Source: Bacillota bacterium (GTDB lineage: Bacteria > Bacillota > Clostridia > Christensenellales > Aristaeellaceae). Taken from it: 15,355 nt of DNA. A program made the position numbers and the translations under genes. The DNA lies in NCBI GenBank assembly GCA_023411395.1, contig JAEYOV010000046.1, positions 1 through 15,355 of the forward strand. The letters are read 5' to 3'. Shown piece after piece: positions 1 through 7,585 of this stretch (positions are counted from its first letter, which is position 1; every line of letters begins with the position of its first letter). The notes below the pieces were generated by a model. That model saw only the letters and a program-made list of their open reading frames with translations. It was not told the origin of the DNA and made no database searches.

Positions 1-15
1 CCCCCCCCCCCCCCC
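1..15. repeat. Poly-C run of 15 at the window edge
   Basis: The first 15 bases are all C, directly downstream of the ldh stop codon on the minus strand. A pure homopolymer at the very end of a sequence is typical of an assembly or poly-G read artefact (poly-G read on the other strand). A real tract cannot be excluded from the window alone. Confidence 0.85.
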
Positions 16-29
16 ATGCTCACGTATTC

Positions 30-977
30 CTACAAAGTCATGTCGATTTTGGCGATGATGTCTTTGAGGGTATTGGCCGAGTGGCGCAGCTTTTGCATTT
101 CATCGCCGGACATGGGGATATCCAGTATTTCCTGCACGCCTTGCTTGCCCACAACGGAGGGCAGCCCCAGGCACACGTCGTGCAGACCGTAATGGCCATT
201 TACAAGGCTGGATACCGTCAGCACCGAATGCTCGTCACGCGCAAGCGCTTCGGCAATGCGCTTTACCGCCAGGGCAACGGCGTAATAGGTGGCGCCTTTG
301 GCCTCAATGATCCTGTAGGCACTGAGGCGGACATCCTCAAACAGATCTTTGAGATGTTCGCTGTCGGCGCATTTCAGGCACTTTTTGCACAGATCGGCAA
401 CAGGAATGCCGGAAACGCTGGCGGCGCTCCATACGGCCAGTTCCGTGTCGCCATGCTCGCCGACGACCAGCGCGTGGACGTTGCGGGCATCCACCGAAAG
501 ATGCTCGCCGATCAGGTATTTGAACCGTGCCGTATCCAATACCGTGCCGGAGCCGATCACCCGGTTGGGCGGGAAGCCGGTGATCTTCAGCGTTACATAG
601 GTCAAAACATCCACGGGATTGGTAACGATGAGCAGGATGCAGTCCCGGTTCCGCTTTGTGATCTCCGTCAGGATCGTTTTGAAGATGGCGGTATTTTTAT
701 GCACCAGGTCCATGCGGGTTTCCCCGATTTTTTGGTTGGCGCCGGCCGCGATGATGATGAGGGCGCAATCGGCGATATCGTCATAACCGCCCACATGGAT
801 GCGCGCCGGTTTGGCCAGGGGCATGCCATGGTTCAAATCCATTTCCTCGCCCTTGGCTTTTTGCGTGTTGACATCGAAGAGCACGATCTCGGAAAAAATG
901 CCCCCCTCCATGATGGTAAAGGCCGAAGTGGCGCCCACATATCCGCAGCCGATTACGGCGCATTTGCGCATATCCAT
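30..977 (-). CDS. ldh: L-lactate dehydrogenase (NAD-dependent)
   Basis: This enzyme interconverts pyruvate and L-lactate with NADH in the cytoplasm, regenerating NAD in fermentation. From the ATG at 977 the protein has 315 residues, normal for the family. It shows the Rossmann motif GCGYVG at residues 10-15 and an Asp at 35 (LFDV) that favours NAD. The substrate-discriminating Gln82 in NQKIGETR marks lactate rather than malate dehydrogenase. Arg88, the Asp148/Arg151 pair (VLDTAR) and the catalytic His175 in GEHGDTE are present. An in-frame ATG at 1028 would add 17 residues that do not resemble the family; the ATG at 977 follows a purine-rich GGGGCGGGA, and a second ATG lies at 971. The gene stands alone and is divergent from the glycosyltransferase. 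I saw no convincing promoter for it, and no terminator because the window ends 29 bases downstream. Function is near certain; the exact start is moderately certain. Confidence 0.95.
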   Translation of the reverse strand: MDMRKCAVIGCGYVGATSAFTIMEGGIFSEIVLFDVNTQKAKGEEMDLNHGMPLAKPARIHVGGYDDIADCALIIIAAGANQKIGETRMDLVHKNTAIFKTILTEITKRNRDCILLIVTNPVDVLTYVTLKITGFPPNRVIGSGTVLDTARFKYLIGEHLSVDARNVHALVVGEHGDTELAVWSAASVSGIPVADLCKKCLKCADSEHLKDLFEDVRLSAYRIIEAKGATYYAVALAVKRIAEALARDEHSVLTVSSLVNGHYGLHDVCLGLPSVVGKQGVQEILDIPMSGDEMQKLRHSANTLKDIIAKIDMTL

Positions 978-1072
978 ATCAATCCCGCCCCGCATTCCAT
1001 ATTGGTTCCCGTTGGCATTACAAAACACATCATGCGCGCGAAGGACGGAATTTATGCCCCGATGGAAAACCG

Positions 1073-1084
1073 GGAAGCGCTTCC
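1073..1084. promoter_or_regulatory. 12-bp perfect palindrome in the ldh/glycosyltransferase spacer
   Basis: GGAAGCGCTTCC is a perfect palindrome in the divergent intergenic region. It lies 10 nt upstream of the -35 box of the glycosyltransferase promoter and about 95 bp upstream of the ldh start. Its position suits a dimeric regulator, but the site is short and GC-rich, so chance is possible. Confidence 0.35.
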
Positions 1085-1094
1085 TGCGCAGTAG

Positions 1095-1123
1095 ATGACA
1101 ATCTCATGCCCCTGTGGTATGAT
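1095..1123 (+). promoter_or_regulatory. Sigma-A-type promoter with extended -10 for the glycosyltransferase operon
   Basis: ATGACA (1095-1100, 5 of 6 to TTGACA), a spacer of exactly 17 nt, then TATGAT (1118-1123, 5 of 6) preceded by TGG, which gives an extended -10. The predicted transcript starts near 1130. The ATG at 1106 lies between the two promoter boxes, so it would not be on this transcript; this supports the TTG start at 1157. Confidence 0.75.
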
Positions 1124-1156
1124 ACCCAAAGACTAGGGAAAGGAGGGCGTTCCAGT

Positions 1157-1930
1157 TTGAATACGCCGCTGCTCACCGCCTGCATTGTCACCTACAACAG
1201 CGAAAAGCACATTGGCAACGCGCTTTCCTCGCTGCTTCAAAGCACCGTCGCAAACCGCATGGAAATCATCGTGGTGGACAACGCTTCCGCAGACCGGACC
1301 GCGGCCATCGTGGAAGCGGATTATCCAGGCGTGCGGCTTTTGAAACTGCCTCAAAACACCGGCTTTGGTAAAGGGCATAACAAGGTAATACCCTATATGA
1401 ACGCCCCGTACCATGTGATTGTAAACCCGGATATCACCCTGGAACCGGATGTGCTGGAGCGAATGATTGCCTTTATGGACAGCCGGGAGGATGTGGCGCT
1501 GCTGACACCCAAGGTGCTGCATCCGGACGGAAGCGAGCAGTTTTTGCCCAAGGAGCTGCCGTCCGTCCATTACTTGATGGGAGGCTTTCTCGAGCGGCTT
1601 GGGCGGCCCTTTTCCGCCTGGCGCGGGCAATTTGCCTGGCGGGACAAGCCTGTCACGGAACCGAAAGAGCTCTTTTTCGCCACAGGCTGCTTTATGTTTG
1701 TGAGGGCGGATGCGTTCAAGGCCGTGAAGGGCTTTGATCCCCGGTACTTTTTGTATTTGGAGGATGCGGATCTCACCCGAAAAATGAAGCCTCATGGGCT
1801 GACGCTGTATCATCCCGGATTTTCCGTGACCCATGTCTGGGCCAGGGACAGCGCGCATTCGCTGCGCAGCACCTGGATGCATGTAAGATCCATGGCGAAG
1901 TATTTCAACAAATGGGGATGGCGGTTATGA
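1157..1930 (+). CDS. Glycosyltransferase family 2, rhamnosyltransferase (WbbL)-like
   Basis: This is a predicted cytoplasmic or membrane-peripheral sugar transferase that moves a sugar from a nucleotide donor to a cell-wall or polysaccharide acceptor. From TTG at 1157 it has 257 residues. The GT-A fold motifs run in order: IVTYNSEKHIG near residue 10, VVDNAS at 39-44 for nucleotide binding, NTGFGKGHN near 67, the DXD-like NPDI at 90-93, and the acceptor-side LEDADLTRKM at 201-210. No transmembrane segment is evident. The TTG start is chosen because AAAGGAGGG (1139-1147) lies 9 nt before it and the promoter at 1095-1123 overlaps the upstream ATG at 1106. The EamA transporter follows after 36 nt, so the two are probably co-transcribed. 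Donor and acceptor cannot be told from sequence, and no polysaccharide cluster surrounds it. Confidence 0.88.
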   Translation: MNTPLLTACIVTYNSEKHIGNALSSLLQSTVANRMEIIVVDNASADRTAAIVEADYPGVRLLKLPQNTGFGKGHNKVIPYMNAPYHVIVNPDITLEPDVLERMIAFMDSREDVALLTPKVLHPDGSEQFLPKELPSVHYLMGGFLERLGRPFSAWRGQFAWRDKPVTEPKELFFATGCFMFVRADAFKAVKGFDPRYFLYLEDADLTRKMKPHGLTLYHPGFSVTHVWARDSAHSLRSTWMHVRSMAKYFNKWGWRL

Positions 1931-1966
1931 AGCAGGCCTCGCATTTTTTATTGAGGGTATGATTGA

Positions 1967-2911
1967 ATGAAAGAGCATCAAAGGAAAAACCTTGCCATAC
2001 TGTCCTCCCTTTTGGGTTACGCCATCTTTGGCTTCAGCTTTCTCTTTTCCAAGCAGGCGCTGCAAATGGCAACACCGTTTGTGCTGCTGGCTGTACGGTT
2101 TACAGCCGCGTTTTTGCTGCTTAATGTACTGCTCCTGACGGGGAAATGCAAGCTGCATTTGAAGGGCAAGAAAATAGGTTCTTTGATGTTGCTGGGCGTG
2201 ATTCAACCGGTGATTTACTTTGTTTGTGAGAATTACGGCGTCAAGTTATCCGCGACATCGTTCGTGGGCACGATGCTGGCTTTGATTCCTATTGCGAGCA
2301 TCATAACAGCCCGCATCTTTCTAAAGGAAAAGATTCGCGCATCCCAGGCGCTTTTCTCCCTTTTCTCCATGGTGGGGGTGTATTTGACGACGCTTCAACA
2401 AGAGTCGGGCAGCTTCACATGGACAGGCTTCCTCCTGCTTCTTGCGGCGGTATGCATGGGCGCCATGTTCAATGCGCTGAGCAGAAAAATTTCCGTCCGC
2501 TTTTCGGCCTTTGAAAGGACTTACGTGATGTTCGCGCTGGGCAGCGCCGCGTTCACCAGCATCGCGCTGCTTCAAAGCATGGGAAATTTTTCGGAAATGG
2601 TGATATTACCGCTCAGCAATGGGTCATTCTGGATTTCCATTTTCTTTCTTGCCGGGTTGTCCTCCGTAGGGGCGTTCCTCATGCTGAATTATGCCGTCAC
2701 CCATCTGGATATTGCACGGGCCTCCATCTTCGGGAACATCACAACCGTGATCACAATACTTGCCGGGGTGCTGATTTTGCATGAAAGCTTTGGCGTTTAT
2801 CAAATCATTGGGTCGGTGATCATTATCGTGGCGGCGTATGGGGTGAATGCCAGACGGAATGATTCAACGCAGGATACGATACACGGAGGCAGTGCAATAG
2901 CCGAACAATGA
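1967..2911 (+). CDS. EamA/DMT-family transporter, ten transmembrane helices
   Basis: This is an inner-membrane drug/metabolite transporter superfamily protein of 314 residues, the usual length for two EamA repeats of five helices each. Hydrophobic segments run from about residue 9 to 295. Family-typical features include an early FGFSFLFSKQAL stretch, AVRFTAAFLLL in the second helix, a helix 4-5 loop with FLKEKI, and the related LHESF in the second half. The C-terminal 20 residues or so are polar and probably cytoplasmic. GAGGG at 1953-1957 lies 9 nt before the ATG. It is the second gene of the glycosyltransferase operon and ends at the convergent terminator. Sampled stretches run about 43-53% G+C, lower than neighbouring genes; this may reflect membrane-protein codons or separate ancestry. 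The substrate is unknown; family members export amino acids, metabolites or drugs. Confidence 0.9.
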   Translation: MKEHQRKNLAILSSLLGYAIFGFSFLFSKQALQMATPFVLLAVRFTAAFLLLNVLLLTGKCKLHLKGKKIGSLMLLGVIQPVIYFVCENYGVKLSATSFVGTMLALIPIASIITARIFLKEKIRASQALFSLFSMVGVYLTTLQQESGSFTWTGFLLLLAAVCMGAMFNALSRKISVRFSAFERTYVMFALGSAAFTSIALLQSMGNFSEMVILPLSNGSFWISIFFLAGLSSVGAFLMLNYAVTHLDIARASIFGNITTVITILAGVLILHESFGVYQIIGSVIIIVAAYGVNARRNDSTQDTIHGGSAIAEQ

Positions 2912-2948
2912 GGGCGACTGCATGGCTACAAGCGAAAAGTAAAGAAAA

Positions 2949-2978
2949 TCGCGAAAATGGCGCAGGCCATTTTCGCGA
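2949..2978. terminator. Bidirectional intrinsic terminator between convergent genes
   Basis: A perfect 13-bp stem (2949-2961 with 2966-2978) closes a 4-nt loop. Read on the minus strand it is followed by ATTTTCTTTACTTTT, a good U-rich tail. It begins 4 nt beyond the permease stop codon, so it is chiefly the terminator of the minus-strand ABC genes. On the plus strand the tail is only CTTTAT, so termination of the EamA transcript may be weaker. Confidence 0.85.
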
Positions 2979-2982
2979 AGCT

Positions 2983-4974
2983 TTATCCATCCATCCTGAC
3001 CATTCTGTAATACGTCTTGGCCGTGGCCGTATAGACCATGCCGTACAAAAGGGCGAAGACTCCGGCGGTGCAAAAGATGCTGAGGGCGATGAGAAGCGTA
3101 TCTTGGAGCCCGAACAGGGAGAGCATCTCGGTCATCATGTGCAGCGCACCTAAGGTATGCAATACGGCGGCGGCGATAGGCAGGAAGAAGACCAACAAAA
3201 TTTGCTTGCGCACGGTGGCCTTCACCTCATCCCGGCCCATGCCCACCTTTTGCAGGATGATGAACCGGTCGTGGTCCATGTAGCCTTCCGACACCTGTTT
3301 GAAGTAGATGATGAGGGTGGTGGCCATCAGGAACAATAGCCCCAGGAACACGCCCAGGAACAGGAACCCGCCGTACATGGCGTACCATTCCCGGCGAACC
3401 GTATGGGCGCTGGATATGTGGGAACTGACGCCGGTGGACTTGACATCATCCCATACGGCCTGGGAGTATTTCAAAAGTGCCTCACCGTCACCGCCGGTAT
3501 TCCACCAGAAGCCGCGTGAGAAGAAAACATCCGCCTCGGGACCTTTGATGCTCTTGAGCAATGCCACAATGGTATCCCGGTCCTTGACCACAAGGTACAT
3601 GGGCGGTTCCGTGCCCTCGCTGCCTTTCAATGCAAAAGGAAAAGCAGCCAGGTTTTTTTTGACGCTCAGTACCATGCTGCCAGCAGCAAGTGTATCGGTG
3701 GGCGGGACTTTACGGGATTCATACACGAGCGCTTCACCGCCGTTCAGCGTTTCATCGGCGCCGGCCATACGGTTATACTCAGCCAGGGTCAACACGTGAA
3801 GCGACCACACGTTTTGATGCCACTCCGTTGAGTTCATATCGATATCCGCCGTTTCAAGCGTGTTTCCGGTACGGTAGACATTCATGGCGGAATAGACGCC
3901 TGTGTGGAAATCGGATATTTCCACCTGATATTCATCGGCTTTCTGGCGTATGGTTTGCTCCGTCAACCGGTCGTCCAGCGCGTTTTCCCGATAGGTGATC
4001 TTATGATCCATGGGATAATGAGTTCGCAGCATATCCGCCTGGCCGATATACAAGGCCGCCGTGGTGCCGATGGTAATGATGGCCATGGTGCTTAGAATAC
4101 AGATGCTGGAAAGGCCCGCGGCGTTTTGCTTCATGCGGTAGATCATGCCGGATACGGAAACGAAGTTGCGGGGCTTGTAGTAGTACCCTTTGTTTCGCCT
4201 GAGTATCTTCAAAAAGGCAATGCTGCCGGCGGTAAACAGCGTATAGGTGCCGATGATGACAAGGATGACTGCGATAAAGAAAATGGCAAGGGCTTGCAGG
4301 GGATTGCCCACGCTGTTGGCTATCACATACCCGGTCCCCATGGCAATAACACCGATCAAGGCAAGGAGCCAGCGGGTTTTGGGCTCCTTTTCGCCCCGCT
4401 GCTGTCCCTTTAAAAGGTTGACCGGGCTGGAAAGGTGTACCTGGAGCCGGTTGTATAGCAAGAGCAGGAAGAAGACGGCGGCAAACAGGCCGGCTGTCAG
4501 CAACAGGGGGAGCCGGCTCACCTGAAATACGATAGGGGAGGGAACGCGCATCAGCGCCTGGACCAATAGGAACATCAGCTTGCTCATGGCGATGCCGAAC
4601 CCGAAGCCGACCACAAGGCTCAGTATAAGAAGCGTTACCGTTTCATGGAACAGGATGCGGGCGATGTGCTTTTTCTCCAGGCCCAGAATGGCGTACAAGC
4701 CCAGTTCTTTTTTCCGGCGCTTGATGAGAAAGCTGTTGGCGTAAAACAAAAACGCAAAGGCGAAGATGGCCACCACGATGGCACCCAGCGTCATCATCAC
4801 CTGCATCTGCCCGGCGCCTGCGAGCTTTTTAATGCCGTCGTTCAGGGCGATCATGCAAAAGGTGTAGAAGGCGAATATGGTGCACACGGTGCTCAGGAAA
4901 AAGGAGAGGTAAGTCTGTCTGTTTTTCCACAGATTGGAAAGGGCCAGGCGCAGGTACAAAAAGCGTTTACGCAC
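2983..4974 (-). CDS. BceB-like ABC transporter permease (FtsX family)
   Basis: This is the membrane permease of a Bce-type transporter, a family that protects against and senses cell-wall-active peptide antibiotics together with a partner histidine kinase. It has 663 residues from GTG at 4974, the usual BceB size. The layout is diagnostic: TM1 near residues 22-43, further helices to about 310, a large extracellular domain at about 312-531, then three helices at about 533-557, 592-612 and 627-648. Two FtsX-type regions flank the extracellular part. The GTG at 4974 follows GGGGGTGA with a 5-nt spacer and overlaps the ATPase stop by 8 bp (GTGCGTAA), which suggests translational coupling. An upstream ATG at 5034 lies inside the ATPase gene and adds residues unlike the family. 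The extracellular domain sets specificity, but the ligand cannot be predicted. Confidence 0.9.
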   Translation of the reverse strand: MRKRFLYLRLALSNLWKNRQTYLSFFLSTVCTIFAFYTFCMIALNDGIKKLAGAGQMQVMMTLGAIVVAIFAFAFLFYANSFLIKRRKKELGLYAILGLEKKHIARILFHETVTLLILSLVVGFGFGIAMSKLMFLLVQALMRVPSPIVFQVSRLPLLLTAGLFAAVFFLLLLYNRLQVHLSSPVNLLKGQQRGEKEPKTRWLLALIGVIAMGTGYVIANSVGNPLQALAIFFIAVILVIIGTYTLFTAGSIAFLKILRRNKGYYYKPRNFVSVSGMIYRMKQNAAGLSSICILSTMAIITIGTTAALYIGQADMLRTHYPMDHKITYRENALDDRLTEQTIRQKADEYQVEISDFHTGVYSAMNVYRTGNTLETADIDMNSTEWHQNVWSLHVLTLAEYNRMAGADETLNGGEALVYESRKVPPTDTLAAGSMVLSVKKNLAAFPFALKGSEGTEPPMYLVVKDRDTIVALLKSIKGPEADVFFSRGFWWNTGGDGEALLKYSQAVWDDVKSTGVSSHISSAHTVRREWYAMYGGFLFLGVFLGLLFLMATTLIIYFKQVSEGYMDHDRFIILQKVGMGRDEVKATVRKQILLVFFLPIAAAVLHTLGALHMMTEMLSLFGLQDTLLIALSIFCTAGVFALLYGMVYTATAKTYYRMVRMDG

Positions 4975-5734
4975 CGAGTTCACCCCCGGCGGAAAGAACG
5001 GTGAGGGCCGAGATGATCTTTTGATAAAAGGCATCTTGCGCCATATCGCCCCGGTACATTTGATGATAAACCCGCCCGTCCCTGATGAACATCACCCGCC
5101 CTGCATAGCTTGCCGCCTGGGCGCTGTGGGTGACCATCAATATGGTTTGGCCCCTTTGGTGGATGGCGGCAAAGGTCTTCAAAAGATTCTGTGACGCTTT
5201 GGAATCCAGTGCGCCTGTCGGCTCGTCCGCCAAAACCAGCTTGGGGGAGGTGATGATGGCTCGGGCCACGGCGGTGCGCTGCTTCTGCCCGCCGGAAATT
5301 TCATAGGGGAATTTGGGAAGGATGTCGGCAATGTGCAGGATATCGGCCACTGCGGCGAGCTTGGGCTCCATCTCCCGGTAGCTTTTGCCCGCCAGCACCA
5401 GGGGAAGAAGGATGTTGTCCCTTACGGAAAAGGTATCCAGCAGGTTGAAATCCTGGAACACAAAGCCCAGGCTGTCCCGGCGGAAGGCTGAAATCTCCTT
5501 GTCGCGGATTTGCGCCAGGTCTTTTCCTTCCAGAAGCACCTGGCCCTCGGTGGGCTTGTCCAGCGCCGCCAAAATATTCAATAGCGTTGTCTTGCCGGAG
5601 CCGGATTCGCCCATGATGGCGACAAACTCCCCATCTTCCACGCTGAAGCCGGCGTCGGTCAGGGCCTCCACCTTTTGCCCGCCCAGGAAGGTGGTATAGA
5701 TTTTTTTCACATGGATTACGTCAAGCAAAGGCAT
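4967..5734 (-). CDS. BceA-like ABC transporter ATP-binding protein
   Basis: This is the cytoplasmic ATPase that powers the adjacent permease. It has 255 residues. Walker A GESGSGKT is at 42-49, the Q-loop Gln at 94, the signature SGGQ at 147-150, Walker B LVLADE with catalytic Glu171, the D-loop GALD at 174-177 and the switch His203 (VTHSA). The sequence is of the MacB/LolD/BceA type that partners FtsX permeases. GGGAGG at 5742-5747 sits 7 nt before the ATG. A 146-bp gap separates it from the kinase gene upstream. In Bce modules the ATPase-permease pair is usually induced by the cognate response regulator, so the gap probably holds an inducible promoter. Confidence 0.93.
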   Translation of the reverse strand: MPLLDVIHVKKIYTTFLGGQKVEALTDAGFSVEDGEFVAIMGESGSGKTTLLNILAALDKPTEGQVLLEGKDLAQIRDKEISAFRRDSLGFVFQDFNLLDTFSVRDNILLPLVLAGKSYREMEPKLAAVADILHIADILPKFPYEISGGQKQRTAVARAIITSPKLVLADEPTGALDSKASQNLLKTFAAIHQRGQTILMVTHSAQAASYAGRVMFIRDGRVYHQMYRGDMAQDAFYQKIISALTVLSAGGELGA

Positions 5735-5765
5735 AGATAAACCTCCCGATGGAATTTTGCGTTGT

Positions 5766-5813
5766 TCACGCGGTATTCAGTGTAGCGCATGACGCGGTAT
5801 TCTGCCTTGACGC
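5766..5813. promoter_or_regulatory. Direct repeats in the leader of the ABC transporter genes
   Basis: ACGCGGTATTC occurs at 5768-5778 and again at 5792-5802, a 24-nt period. The core TGACGC at 5790-5795 recurs at 5808-5813, and TCACGC occurs at 5766-5771. These could be binding sites for the module's own OmpR-type regulator or structural elements in a leader RNA. The function is inferred only. Confidence 0.4.
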
Positions 5814-5855
5814 AGCCTTACAAACCGGGAGGCAAAGCTTACAGTTTTGAAAGGT

Positions 5856-5884
5856 GGTATATTTTCTATAAAAGTATGAATCAA
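5856..5884 (-). promoter_or_regulatory. Candidate weak promoter for the ABC ATPase-permease pair
   Basis: Read on the minus strand, TTGATT (5884-5879), 17 nt, then TATACC (5861-5856), each 4 of 6 to consensus. A poor match fits an activator-dependent promoter, but the direct repeats lie downstream of it, an unusual place for activator sites. Treat as tentative. Confidence 0.3.
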
Positions 5885-6888
5885 TATATCTCCAGCGGAA
5901 TATCGGAAACATCGATGAACACAGTGGTTCCACTGCCGGCTTCTGATTGTATGGACAGCCTGTGCCCAAGCCTTTTTGCCACCTCTTTGGCCAGGTAAAG
6001 CCCGATGCCCGTGGCCCGTCCATCCGCACGGCCGTTATGGCCCGTAAAGCCCCGGTCAAAGACACGGGGCAGATCCTCCGCGGGGATGCCCACACCGCTG
6101 TCGGAGACAGCCAATACAGAGCCGTCCTGCACATAGATGCGAACCGTGCCTTTATCCGTATACTTGACGGCGTTGGAAAGGATCTGCTCCAAAAGTGTCA
6201 GGAACCATTTTTCGTCCGTCAGCACCTGCACATCAAATGGCGCCAGATCCAGGGCGATTTTTTTGTGGATGAACATCAGCGCGTATTTTTTCACCGCTTT
6301 TTTCACAAGGCCATACAGATCCTGGCGGCGAAGCTCCAAATCGTCGGTGTCATTCTCCAAACGCAGGTATTGCAGCGCCATTTCCGCATACCGCTCGGTT
6401 TTGAAAAGCTCCTCCTCGAACTGGCCGCTCAACTGGGATTCGCTGCTTTGCATAAGCAGCCGCATGGCGGCGATGGGTGTTTTGATTTGATGCATCCAAA
6501 GTGTGTAATAGTCTTCCCGCTCTTTAATCTTTCTTGTTTGCCGGTTCTTTTCCGCAAGCCGCAACTGCCGCTGTTCTTCGATCAGGGTTTGATACAGTCC
6601 CTCCAGCTGCCCTTTTGGCGCGGGCAGGCCCTGGGGCAGCGTTTCCAAATGATTCAGCCCCGCCTCCACTTGCCTTAAGCGCCTGTAATACCGGCCGAAG
6701 GAAACGATGCCCGCCAGGGCAGCAAAAAGCCCCAAAAGCATCAGCGCGTACAGGAGCGGCTCCATGCTCAAATGGGAAAGGGACCCGATCAGCAAAAACA
6801 GCCCGGCGGACAGGACACACAGAAAAAGCGCGCCCGATCGTTCCCGAAGAAAGGCGGCAAGCAGCTTGGGTACGGATGCTCTTTTCAT
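5881..6888 (-). CDS. BceS-like intramembrane-sensing histidine kinase
   Basis: This is the membrane sensor kinase of the Bce module. It is thought to sense antibiotic flux through contact with the permease rather than by binding a ligand itself. It has 335 residues with two helices near 20-38 and 45-63 joined by only a few residues, the hallmark of intramembrane-sensing kinases. The phosphoacceptor His133 lies in MHQIKTP, a sequence typical of BceS-type kinases. The N-box Asn239 (LSNAVKYT), G1 box DSGVG at 263-267, F-box RVFDRGF and G2 box GIGLYL at 294-299 complete an intact ATPase domain. The gene starts 3 nt after the response-regulator stop, with GGAGG at 6900-6904 lying inside that gene, so the pair is coupled. 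Orthologues are called BceS, GraS, VraS-like or YxdK by species; the exact ligand class is unknown. Confidence 0.92.
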   Translation of the reverse strand: MKRASVPKLLAAFLRERSGALFLCVLSAGLFLLIGSLSHLSMEPLLYALMLLGLFAALAGIVSFGRYYRRLRQVEAGLNHLETLPQGLPAPKGQLEGLYQTLIEEQRQLRLAEKNRQTRKIKEREDYYTLWMHQIKTPIAAMRLLMQSSESQLSGQFEEELFKTERYAEMALQYLRLENDTDDLELRRQDLYGLVKKAVKKYALMFIHKKIALDLAPFDVQVLTDEKWFLTLLEQILSNAVKYTDKGTVRIYVQDGSVLAVSDSGVGIPAEDLPRVFDRGFTGHNGRADGRATGIGLYLAKEVAKRLGHRLSIQSEAGSGTTVFIDVSDIPLEIY

Positions 6889-6891
6889 GCC

Positions 6892-7575
6892 TTAAGTAGC
6901 CTCCACCAGGTAGCCCATGCCTTTTTTGGTGAGGATGAAATCGCAAAGCCCTGCGTCTTCCAGCTTTTTGCGGAGCCTTGCCACGTTGACGGTCAAGGTG
7001 TTGTCGTCAATGAACACATCGCTGTCCCACAGCCTTTGCATCAGCGCGTCGCGGCAGACGGCGCGGCCCTTGTTTTCCAACAGCATTTGCATGATTTTTG
7101 TTTCGTTGCGGGTCAGGTCTATTTTCTGCCCGGCGTAGTGCAGTGTGCCGTCCCCGATGTGGAATACGGCGCCGCGGTGAGCAAGGGCGGTGAGGGGCGC
7201 CTGAAAATCATAGCTGCGCCGCAAAAGCGCCTGGATTTTTGCCACGAGCACACTTAAATCAAAGGGCTTGGTGATATAATCATCCCCGCCCATGGAAACG
7301 GCCATCACGATATCCATGTTTTCGGTATGGGAGGACAAAAACAAAATGGGCACCCGGGAGATTTTGCGTATCTCCCCGCACCAGTAAAACCCGTTGAACC
7401 GGGGCAGGGAAATATCCATCAGCACAAGGTGCGGTTCTTCTCTTTGGAATTCCTCCAGCACGCTGGAAAAATCCTTTGCCGCGAAGGCATCATATCCCCA
7501 TTTGGACAGATGGCTTTGCACCACTCCGGCAATGGTTTGGTCGTCCTCCACGATCATGATTTTATAGGCGGACAT
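6892..7575 (-). CDS. BceR-like response regulator (OmpR family)
   Basis: This is a cytoplasmic transcription factor phosphorylated by the adjacent kinase, expected to activate the ABC transporter genes. From ATG at 7575 it has 227 residues. The receiver domain shows the acidic pocket EDD at 10-12, phosphoacceptor Asp54 in LMDISLP, Ser81/82 and Lys103 in ITKPF. A winged helix of the OmpR type occupies about residues 130-225, with VNVARLRKKLED as the recognition helix. The start at 7575 is preferred because AAAGGG lies about 6 nt upstream. An ATG at 7596 would overlap the preceding gene and add seven residues. It begins only 10 nt after the stop of the AraC-type regulator gene, with no terminator between, so the Bce module probably receives read-through from the sugar-sensor operon. 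Confidence 0.93.
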   Translation of the reverse strand: MSAYKIMIVEDDQTIAGVVQSHLSKWGYDAFAAKDFSSVLEEFQREEPHLVLMDISLPRFNGFYWCGEIRKISRVPILFLSSHTENMDIVMAVSMGGDDYITKPFDLSVLVAKIQALLRRSYDFQAPLTALAHRGAVFHIGDGTLHYAGQKIDLTRNETKIMQMLLENKGRAVCRDALMQRLWDSDVFIDDNTLTVNVARLRKKLEDAGLCDFILTKKGMGYLVEAT

Positions 7576-7585
7576 ACGGTCCCTT

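Noticed and set aside
1..15. Poly-C tract as a phase-variation switch for ldh
   Set aside because: It is at the extreme edge with nothing on its other side and lies after the ldh stop, where slippage could not alter the protein.
978..1072. Promoter for ldh on the minus strand
   Set aside because: Several AT-rich hexamers were tried, but none had both boxes at acceptable spacing, so no call was made.
81..1094. A 337-residue open frame on the plus strand opposite ldh
   Set aside because: It lies antisense to a clear lactate dehydrogenase, has low-complexity composition and no Shine-Dalgarno; a shadow frame.
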